Under the pieces are notes generated by a model. The model did no database searches and was not told the origin of the DNA. It saw nothing but the letters and a program-made list of their open reading frames with translations. DNA of 64,000 nt from Himantopus leucocephalus (lineage: Eukaryota > Chordata > Aves > Charadriiformes > Recurvirostridae): contig RSEF01000003.1 of the NCBI GenBank assembly GCA_003993805.1, positions 109,367,911 to 109,431,910 of the forward strand, given 5' to 3'. This document shows positions 49,957 through 61,100 of this stretch, piece after piece. How positions within the stretch are numbered: the stretch's first letter is position 1; every line of letters begins with the position of its first letter. Position numbers and translations under genes: made by a program.

Positions 49957-52900
49957 GCCGCAGACAATGAAACAAAATCTTCTGGCCCCAGGGTCTCCCC
50001 CTTTTCCCAGTTAGCATGTCACTGAAATTCCACCGTAACGTGGAGAACAGAACACAGGTACTAAAGAAGAAACCACCACTACATAGTTTTCCGCTGCATT
50101 CACAATCCACAAGTTTCTCATACAAGAAATTGGTACATGTAATCATACCTCATGAATGATACTAGACATAATGCTGAAAGGGCAACAGATAAGTGCTCAA
50201 ATACTAAATACAGGAAGGATGAAGAGTGTTATAAGATCTTCTACAGAAATTAATTAATTGAAACATATTTTAGAATCTCAGGAAAAGCCTTGAGATACAA
50301 CCAGGTTTCTGAACTACTAGTCCTTCACTCGCAGTATACTGGCGAGATTATTCAGCAGCCTGCTGCTCCCAGAATCAGTTACTGCACCCTATACAAGTAG
50401 ATATTTTGCCTTTTAACAAGTGCTCCCAGACAATAAACTCCTCATACTTTGCACTGAGCCAGAAGAAAAAAGCCCAAGACTGTGGATGTGCTCTGCTTGC
50501 CCAGAGACACTGGAGAGCAGCGCAGTGAAAGAGGCTGAAAGCAGGAGAAAAGGTACCAAATTGTAGGTGAGGTGGCTGGACCCCACCAGCGGCCTTCCCA
50601 AACAGATCTTCATGTTCAGAGCTGTGCCCTCATGCATTGCTGAGGGCAGAATCAGGTGTGATCTTGGACCAAGACCTTAAAATGGGAAGCCTTTTATTTG
50701 AGATGAATAAGACTGGGCAGAGCAGGCAGTTGCATATAAAGGATTTTATACAAGTTAAGTCCTTTGGTGCCCTCAGCCAGGCAGTTGGTGCTGCTGGAGG
50801 GAGTTGTTGCTGCTATCAACAGTATGATAGCAGGCTCTGGGTTTGTTTCTCATACCTCAGGGAGCAGAGGCTCTTCTGGTGCAGCTGGAAGTATACGATG
50901 CTGCTTTATTTAGGAATGGAAAGGGGGAAGCCTAGTAGGAAGGGTATTAGCCCCAGATTCAGGAGACTCATGCAGCTCTGCTCTCCAGGGCAGGCTTTCC
51001 ACCTGAGTTCAGCAGAGTGACAATGTCTCTGTCCATCCTATAAAAGGGGCACAATGGCACATTGCCTGCCAGCAGCAGCAATACCTAGAGAAACACCCTG
51101 AAAATGGCAAGGAGGTCAAGTTCCCTGCTGGTGGGAAGAGCAAGTACCATGGAGAGAATATTTCCCCAATGGTTAGAGGATCACAGGTGGGAGCAGCACC
51201 CTGTGCAAGGCCTGGCTCTGGGAGCAGCAGAGCTCACCCCTCACACCTAAAGTGGAGCAGAGCCCGGGGCCACCCGCCTGCACACACACTGCTTTGAAAT
51301 TCTACCCTGAGGAGCACCACGTAGGTGCCAAGAGGTTTTATGGTTACACATTTGGGCTGCACGTAGGTGTGCTTGGGAGGAAGAAAGCCTCCTGAAAAAA
51401 GGGCTTCAGCCAGGTCCTTGGGGGAGCTGCTACTGCTCTACACCTCCTCAGCCCAGGTCTGCCAGGGGCCATCCCTCCAGTTCTGCATGGCAGTAGCTTA
51501 AAAAAAACCCAAAACCCACAGCCAACAAACCAACAACAACAAAACCCCCTACATTATACATGCACCCCAGCTTTTAAGGAGGTAGCACCTGACTTCTACT
51601 CCCCAACTTACTATACAAACATAAATGCTATTATTGCATTTAGGAGATGGGGAACTCCATTGTGCAGAGAAGCCCCAGCTCCCAATGAAGCAGCTTGGTT
51701 TTGGTAAGCTATAGAAGTTGGGTCCATGTAAACCCTCTCCCTGATCAAGTCCCTGACTTCAGGCTCATGTTGCTGTGTAAAGAAGCAAAGGTTTGCTCTT
51801 TTATCAGTACACCAAGTAGTGTAAGGAGACCTATTCAGCTTACTTCTGCTTTAAACCATTTCTTTCAAAACACATGCCTGTCTGGGGATCTAGCTAACAC
51901 TGTGTTTAGGTGTTTCTGGACTCACATGCACAAATAGAAACAGCGTTTATATGGGAGTGATTCGCTGCAGACTCAAACAGATTTGCGGTAGAAGCCAAAG
52001 CTTGAACCAAAGCTTCCTAAATCATTAGATCATTGTCAGAACGTTTTCCTCTGACTAGAGGTGCATAACATTTACTCTTTTACTGAAGACATTGAGACTT
52101 AAAACAGAAAGCAAATCAATATACCAAAAAAGAAAATTACTTGGGCCAGAAAGTGTGTCAGTTTTCTTAATTTTTCAGCATTAATACTAAGTTGCTGCTG
52201 CTTTAAATCACCAAAGCAGTACATATTTTTATTATAGTCTATATTCAATGGAATGGCATGCATTTTAAAACTGAGAGCTCTGCATTTCTGTCAGTGACCA
52301 GATACAATGAGGCTACTTGTATCGCTGACTTACCACCATTTATTTGAAGTGGAAATAACTGTCTGCAGTACATTTCTATTAATGTTCCTATTATCCTATA
52401 AAAACACATCACACCAGACTTCTCTTTTCCCTTAGACTTTTATCATTCACCTGTTGAAATTGCAGAAGACATTAAGCATAAACAAAGAAGATTGATCTCC
52501 TTTCAACTTGTGTTAACAGGGATATAAAAATAACATCCCAAATACCAGGGGGAAAAGCATGTGGTCATAAAATATCCACTTAAAAGCCAAAGAGGTGTTG
52601 ATACAACACTTGAAGAGGATGTTCTCCCCCCCCCCTTTTTATACATATATATATAAAACCCAGAAGGCAGTTCCTGAATTTTAGTATAAACAGACACCTC
52701 TAAGGTGGAGAGAGTATTACTGTCATGTCACCTTTAAAAGATTTTACTGATATTCAAATGGATTGCATTCTGTCGGAAAAAATCTGACAACAAGTTTTAT
52801 ATAAATTCTAGTCCAGCCACGGAGGGGAGCATCCTTGGGTTTTCCAACCTATCAAAAATATAAAAGGACCATCTTATCTATTAAGACTTCTCATTTTGCA

Positions 52901-55119
52901 AATTGGCACTAGGCAGAGCTTATAGAAGAGCTGAAGAGTAAAGCCACAGTTTACCTGGGCATCATCTTGCTTTTCAGCAACTCTTAAATCCCTGTCAACA
53001 GGTAAAGGCTCTCAAAGTACTGGCTAATCTTATGAAAGGAAACAAAGCCACCTTAGACGAGATTGTAAATACCAGATTTCTATTCCTAATTGATGTTGTT
53101 CTTGAGTGTTCATTCAAAGAAAGGAATCAGAAACCCAGGAAGCCACAACCGAGGCTGAGTCAATGGAACTGAAGTACGCTGCCCAACCTCATGCTTGGTT
53201 CTCACAGCAGTCCCTGTTACGACATTTTTCCCCTGTACAGCTGCAAGAGGGGTGAAGGTGGCTCAGACCACCCAAGACAGCCCACACTGTGCTGGTAGAG
53301 CATTGTCATGGCAGATGAAGATTGCCACTCACCTATCTAGAGAAAACACTGCATAGCAATTTCGTTTCTTGGGAGACAGTCAGCGTGATGTAAGACATGC
53401 AGGGAAGCCGCCATACCATTTAAGTGCCCATACGTGTATCCTGTTAGGTGCAAACTCCTGGTAACATATTGTAGGTATGTCCTTTGATTTCTCAACAGAT
53501 TGCGCCTGCAGACTGAGGAACTGAGGAACAGCTGGTACTTAATCCACTGGGTTAACATAGGGGAAATCACTAAGCACAAAGTCTCTAACCTGTCAAGTCT
53601 GCTTTCAGGCTTATATATTCTGCATTTTCCTTTTATTCCCATGTTGACATACTTACATCTCATTCCTCAATATCACAGCTCCATGGCTTTAGTCTTCACG
53701 TACCACAGGAGTAACAAAATAAGACTCTTTGAGCACAGTAACCTCCCGTATTAGAAAACAGACCTGATGCGCAGCTAGGGACTCGACATGTCCCTCATCA
53801 TGAAGTCTATATGGACTTTTCCAGGAATGACAGTAAGAGGCATTTACTACAGATGTGCTTAGCAGGCAACTGGCAGACAGACAGGACTTACAAACATGAG
53901 CTTGTAATTATAGCACAAACTGTTTAGTGAGGTCTCTGTACAGGTATTGTCACAACAGAGCTACAATCTTTTAGACATCATGCTTTTTCACAAAATGCAA
54001 ATAGATTCACAAAATAGTTTCCTGCTCAATTTAAACTTCACAGAAATTCCCTGTAGTATAATTCTATTTAATATAAAGTTAAAAAGCAGACACCCATTAT
54101 TGTATCTTTAGCCCTAAGGGATAATTCATGCTCAGCAACAGCTTTCCTTAGAACAGGAAAATACAATATTGAATCTGAACTGTTTTCACATCACTGCTCA
54201 GATGCAAAGAAGGAACCAAGAAATTTTTCTCCCATTAAAAAAAAAAAAAGAAAAGAAACAGGATAATCTGACAGGAGCTCCTAAGCATCACGTTCTCTAG
54301 TAAGGAAGAATCCTTAACACTTTGTTGATAGAGTCCATGTATTACTACTACAAGTCTTCACTAAATGCTTTTTTTCCCTTTAGGCTGACAGCTTACCCTG
54401 TTAAGCATTCACTGATACTACCTGTGAGTGATTTCCCCCCAACTAGGGAGCCGACTTGACATTGCAGAGCCACAACACTCCTGCGAGATCCACAGTTTAC
54501 AGCTTTTCTGTTAATAGCCTCTACAGGATCAAGTAGGTTAGTTCCCATCTTTCTTCAAAAAACACTTTCTCTTACCGACGTTAAGCTCCCTATAATCCTT
54601 TGTTCATACTGAAGCTTTAAAAAAGCCCGGAGTGATTTACAATTGACTTCACGCCTGTTGCCACCTTCCTTCCCCTACCCCAAACCAGATGCTTCCAACT
54701 GCAGAGTGACTAGACGCAAGTTTTGGGCATGTTAGCTGAGCAGACTAGGTCAGATGTAAGTCATACAAAAAGACTAAGAGTTCAACATTGTAGAGGAACA
54801 CAAGAGAGCAATACAGTAATTTAACTTAAAGACAAAGATACATCCATACTGGTTAGCTGACCGTTTTCTCAGTAGACGCTGTCAATATATTTTCCCAGTA
54901 GCTACATTCAAGATGTCCTTACTTGTAAGTCTGGGCAGGCTGTGCTTGCTTAGGCCACCTAAGTGCAGCTTCATAAAACAAGTAGTTCTTGCTTAGTCTC
55001 TGTCAAAAGTCAGTGTATTCACCTACAGGGAGAAGGTACACATACAGAAGTCTGTTATGTTACAACAGCAGTGTGCTTGGTATTTCAGTAGTGTAATTTA
55101 AGGTTGACACCCACCTTTA

Positions 55120-55193
55120 CTAGTCATTTTCCTTCCTAAAAATCACTGCTCCAGATGACACTTGCCCGTGTGGACGTGGTTCTGCACTGCGGC
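55120..55193 (-). CDS. ZPAX: ZPAX terminal coding exon
   Basis: After a 135-base intron, acceptor CTCACTAG leads to 24 codons including the stop: RSAEPRPHGQVSSGAVIF, then RKEND. The PHGxVSSG motif followed by a hydrophobic triplet is the usual ZP C-terminal propeptide with its external hydrophobic patch. The absence of any transmembrane helix after it is notable. Confidence 0.8.
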
Positions 55194-58100
55194 CTAGTGA
55201 GACATTTCAGCTTTTAGTTTTTTGTACAGCACACGCTAGGACAAGGAGTCTGACACAGCTCCTGAGAACATATGCCATATTGCCGAGCAAAGATTCAGGA
55301 GCAACTTGAGAAGTGCCCGTTTTCTTACCAAGTCTGTGTTTCCCAGGATTGCATCTCCTTGAACAAAGAAAGCCTGAAGGCTGTTGCATAGTGGTGCAGA
55401 TCACCACGCTGCAGTGGAAATACAGCTACAAGACAAGAATATTTATATTATATGTAGGGGAGTCTTATTTGACAAACATTGATATCTGTACCGACCCCAA
55501 AGAAGATGAACTGAACACTGCTAAGTGGCTAGTATTTGTTTACTACTCTTACAGTGCCTTCAAGGAGGTGACCAACAGCTCTAGGTAGCACCTAGCCAGC
55601 TAAGGTCTACACAGCATTTGCTGCGTGCACTGCTCCAGGCTCACATATTGGGACTACCAAGAGCACATGACAGACCATGGAGACATCTCACCTGCTCTTG
55701 TAACAGAGTTGTGCCTTGTACAAAGGTGAACATTCTCACTTCAAATCTCTTTAGGTGCTGAGGAAATTTTGCTCTGGAACTATAGTTAACTTCGTGGAAG
55801 ACTGTTCTGTAGGAGTCTTTGCTGTTTTCACACCTTTTTGGGAAAGTGAAAAACCAATGTATTTAAATTAAAGTTTCATCACTTCAACTAGCTATTTAAA
55901 CAAGTAAAGGAGATGGACTACAGAGGAACTTCCCTCTTTATGTTTTCCTCTGGCCATGGGGTGTGGATAGAGCCTCCTCCTTTGTCTTTGGCCAGTCAGG
56001 GCTCCTTCTTGTTCTTTCTTTCCAGCTGGAAGCTGTTAGCAAGGAGCACTTCTGGCCACCTCCATGACCTGCTGCCACCAGAAGCCGTAGCCACCGTGCT
56101 GACACTGACATGCGCTCCATGGCCTAGCAGCAATTGCACAGCCAGGACAAAACAATGCACCCAAGCTCATTTCTGTCTGCTTCCCTTTTCCTCCCAGCTA
56201 AGGTAAGGGGCCCTGTGCTGAAAAGCTACCAAATACAGGAGGGAAGCCCCCCTTACCCATTTATAAGGATGGGCCACTGTGGAAGGCTGTCCTGGCTTTG
56301 GGTGTTTGTAGCCCAACAGTCACCCAGGTTTAGTTCCAGTCTCACATCTTCAGGCTGGACCAGTTCAACTTCAAAATACAGTGCCTCCCTCAGGTATTTT
56401 ACCACAGGATATTCCGATTCCTGATAGGGGTCTGAATAGGATTTGTCTAGAAGAGAGTACTGATGTTAGAGTTTGCTTTTTGCAGAGTGAGTACTCATGA
56501 ACTCACTGTTTCACTCTTTCTATCGCCATTTACTCTAGCACAGCAATGTTAAAATCTGTGAGACCATAAGGATGTCAGCACATGGGGATAGGATGGTAGA
56601 AAAATAAGAACCGGTAACAAAAGTGGGTATCTGAATGGTATTCCTTGGCTCTGAGGATCCAAAAGAGAGCTATTCCTCCTTCAGCAAAAACTGATTAAAG
56701 ATGTTCATTCAAAACTGTCTCTAGATAGATACTGAAAAAAAAAATGATTAAAATGCATCAGGGCCACTCCAGTCAGTGTGAGGGTTTGGTTCAAGGCTTC
56801 AGTCAGCCCCTTCTGCTGGTGTAGTTACCATTTTACAGCAGCATTCCATGTACCTTCCTTCTCTGACACAGGTTACAATTATTTTGGTCAGTGTTAACTC
56901 TTCTTAGCACCACTTAAGGAATTAATAGAGGAGAAAACTGCTACCGCTACACAGAAGTTTTAGCATGCCTAGACCAAGCAGGAAAACCACACCTATGCCT
57001 TTGACACAAGTGCCTGTGTGATCCACTACAGATACTCGACTATTTGTATTGCATTCTGGAATGGAAACATCTGTTAGAGGCCTTAAAGATGTCTCCATTT
57101 CATCCTTGGAGATACTCAAAAGTCACCTGGACACAGTCCCAGGCAACTTGTTCTAGATGGCCCTGCTTGAGGAGGGGGGTTGGACAAGATGAACTTCAGA
57201 GGTCCCTTCCCACCTCAACCATTCTGTGAAGTCTAAACATGTGTTACCTTTGAAAATCTTCAATGAAAGAGCAAGAGAGCCAAACCCTGGCTTAATACTG
57301 GGTGGCAGGTTCTTCTTAGATTCATATCGGACATCAACAGTCTGCTTGACTGCATATGAGCACACAAATTTCAGTCTGAGGGAAGAGGTTTAACATTAGA
57401 TTTTAGAAACCAAAATGCCTTGGACAACCTTATTCTAGGGAATGACACTTACTGGTATACTGGTGTATCATTACCAGGTCTGAAATACAGTACATCATTT
57501 TCATACATCATAGTTGTGCTATTGAACTGAAAGATACACATCGTTACAAAAAGGACAGTTACATTAGGGTTTACTTTGTTTTTGACACAATATACACATC
57601 CCTTCACTTGACCGGCAAGTTGTCCTGAGCATAGTATGCTTAGAAATGGCCAGAAATTACTGGCCAACAGCCCTGTACCTACTGAACTAAAGCTGACTAC
57701 AGCTGACAGCTATGCCATAACCAAGAAGAAACAGATTATTAGCCAACAATACCTTGACCATGACCTAACACCCCAGAAAGGAGTGCACTAGGCCTAAGAG
57801 ATCAGTTGTTTCTCCTGACAGAATCAGTGTCTAGCATAAGATGCAGCACTTACAGAAGTAAACCGCTTTTGTGGTGACCTGAATTTGAGCATAATCTGAT
57901 CCTTTGTTATTTTTTCTGTTTTCTATTTATGCAGTATGCAGGTGGCAGGAACAGGACCTATTCTAGTCTTGGGCCAGGTAGTCGTTAGCAACACGTAACC
58001 AGCTTTTACAAGTCATATGAGTATATATCAATAGTGTAAACTAACATTCAAATCCATTACTAAAAAATTCAGAGGTGTCAAACTGAAGGCTAGTTTCAGA

Positions 58101-61100
58101 AGCCACCTCTGGCCTTAAAAACTGTTTTTACTAAATAAGAACTACCACCCAACTGAATTTAGTATCCTCAGAATAGAAGTATAGATATACTACTTATCAT
58201 ATATCAGCTGTGATCTTCTTGCAGCTTTTGCTCAACTCCGAACCTCTGCCAGTTTTACTAATAACCCTTCCCCAATGCAGAGTAAGCTTCCCATGACTAA
58301 GCCCTTACCTTTCTATTTGTTCCACAAGTGTTCACATTGAACTTGAAGGTTGCAGTCTTCTCTGTCACTAAAATGGGTTTGCACTGTCTGTCCCTCAAGA
58401 CAAGCAGGCTGGTGTCCAGGTCTGCAATTCCTACTGGTTTCACCGCAGTAATAACCACAGTGCCACTGGGCAGGCACTCTGAAAAAGAAAATAGAGTTTC
58501 CCATACAAATCAGTACTTAAGCTCCTTTATTATGTAGCCCAGCACGAGGGTTCTGCATGGATTCGCTAGCAAGTGTTTTGGCAGCTCATGAGGATTAGGT
58601 TTTGAGCAAGATTTTCTTCAGTACTAACACTCATTTTTCTTCAACTTTGCTGCCAGTAGAATGTGTGCGACATGGGTGAAGTCTGATTTCACTCATCTTT
58701 TTCATCCCAGGAGGACTCACCCTTCCCAAAGGGCTTTTTCAGCCAAGATATTCAATATATTCAGTCCAGATGAGTAACTTCGGAATGATTAATTTATAAG
58801 CTGACGCTTCCTACCCTTACCCTCACCTACCCCCCCAAAATAAAGAGAACAAAAAACCCAACCCAACTCAAATGAAAACCCAACCCACCCAAAACAGAAA
58901 CCCCAAACCAACTCCAAAACCCCTTTAAGATCTTCATGCTTTTGGAGGTGTGAGAGGAAGTAGTTTCCCACCTCTTTTGCCCTCTCCTGTGCTAAACAGG
59001 ATAGTCACCCCAATCTTTAATTTGACTTGCTTTGTAGCATGTTACTCTATAGTAAACCTGACAGGCAGATGGGGTATCGCACAAGTAGAAACCCTAGAAA
59101 CATTTCAGACTGCATAGGCTTGTGTGACTTAGTTATGCAACTCAGAAGGCATTAATAGCTAATCCCCCAACATGTTATTACGTATTAGCTCTGAAGGTGG
59201 AAATCTGCAGGAAACTGAGAAGTCCCTCCTATTAGCCAAGGTGATGCCATCCTTCAAGGTTAAGTGGAGTGAAACCTTTATTCCAGAGGTATGAAAATCC
59301 TAGAGATGACAATCAGAGGTTAAACAAAAGAATAAAGACACACTGTTCAACTAAAGTACGCAAAACCTAAGACGACAGGTTATCACAAGCCAAAGGTAAT
59401 GATGCTTGATCAAAGTCAAATCCACAGGAGATATTTTTTTGATCTAGAAGCCAACATAGTGAGCTTTTTCAGTCATTTTGCAATAAAGTGCAATACAAAC
59501 TCCATTGCATGTAAAATTGCCATTAAAGGTAGCTCAGCCTTAAAGTGCTTGCACAATGGGTTTTTTTTTCCCCTTGACTACTTCGGTCAATAATAACCAA
59601 GGGAAATTGAAGTGTTCTTCCAAGGGCAGAAAATAGCCCTCCATTAATCCTTTGAAGCCTATCTCAAAGGTAAGTTTTATTTTATGACCTTCAAGGACGT
59701 AGTATATCTTGTTTGTATCTCACAGCTAGAGCACGCCTTTTAATTGCTATGTGCTGGCATCCTTACCTCATAGTTCACATGGGAGGAAAGGAAAGGGACA
59801 GAGATTGCCAAGTGACTGCCATTGTCCCTCAGGCTGTAATTGTACTTCTGTGCAGCCTCTGGGGTCAGGTGCCAGTCTGAGATGAAGGGTAGCCAGTTTT
59901 GGTCCACATTCCCACGAGTGATAGTGAGATGAAGATTCCTCCCATCACAAAATCCTCTTGCGCTGGGCAGTACTGCAATACAGTGAAGAGTCAACCAGCG
60001 TGCTAGCTGTCAGAGTTTAATAGGGCTATTTAGGACTGACCGTATCCCTGGTTGAAGTAAGCCCAGTTAACAGCTGAGTTCACAGCCAGGTTAGTCACAG
60101 CCAGTTTGGTGAAGTTTTGCTCAAATTTCACTAGTTTACCTGCATCTTTAACAGTGGACACTGCTATGACTGGGACAGCGAAGGTCTCACTTGTCAGATG
60201 AGTTATAAATGCAAGTGTGATGTTCAAGGTGTATGCTCTCATGTCTGCTCCCATATACTAGGAAAATCATATTTAGAAATAAAAATCATCAAGTAATATC
60301 TTCATTTCTATACCATAGTATGCTGCAGTGTTTTAGTACGCACCTCTTTCTTAATGCTTGGTGCATCAAATGGGACTTGTATTACATAGGCTTTGCTTCC
60401 ATTAGCATATGTGATCTCATATATTAGACATCCTTGCTGAACAGCCTCAGGTACAGCAACAGTTACCCCCTCAATGGTTAAATTCACAAGCTCCACATCT
60501 GGGAGGAGTGTTCCCAATGTCACATTCATTAGCCTCGCACTGAGATTTGAGTCTGAAAAGAACACAATAACGTTAAGCTCTTATCAGTACCAAAACCTTC
60601 AGTATATTCCATGTTAGGCTACTTACTGTTGATTATAGCAAGTTCTACTTGTTCAAATGGTGTTTCTATTTCCTTGATGATAGTGTGTTTGGTTAGTCCC
60701 CATTTGTTATCTTCCCACTGATGTTCCAAGAACAGGTTGATGGTATATTTTGCTCCATGCTGTCCACTGCTCACAGAAGTCTAGAATTTCAAATCAACAC
60801 CCTTCAGTATAACATGGTTTTACATTAAAGTTTTATTGTAGCATCTCAAGGTCCAGCTAGAGCTACAGCTCCAAACAATCATCCTGCTCAGCTCTGTGGC
60901 CCTGCTTTTACACTGGGAAAGAAATCTGCAAAAACACACCACCTGTGAGGAATAAGGAACTCTTAAGTGGCACTTACTGTATCACTATTTTGGGCTCTAT
61001 TTTTGCCTAAGAGTTTAGAATCTCTCAGATGACTTCCTTTTGAAAATTGTCCCTTATTCCCATGCTTCAAAGCAGAAGGGGACTACTTCACCAGTGAAAG

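Larger units (their letters stand above)
46075..55119. other. MSGN1-ZPAX intergenic region
   Basis: No convincing gene was found here. It contains a MIR-like SINE (about 47395-47535) and a 1.1-kb solo LTR (48827-49956). A C-run (about 52628-52637) and scattered AT repeats are also present. Short ORFs such as the one on the minus strand at 46929-47261 show no recognisable family. Confidence 0.6.

Noticed and set aside
55207..55407. ORF whose tail reads through the last ZPAX intron
   Set aside because: The spliced alternative yields the conserved PHGxVSSG propeptide with good GT/AG sites. Read-through is kept only as a possible isoform.
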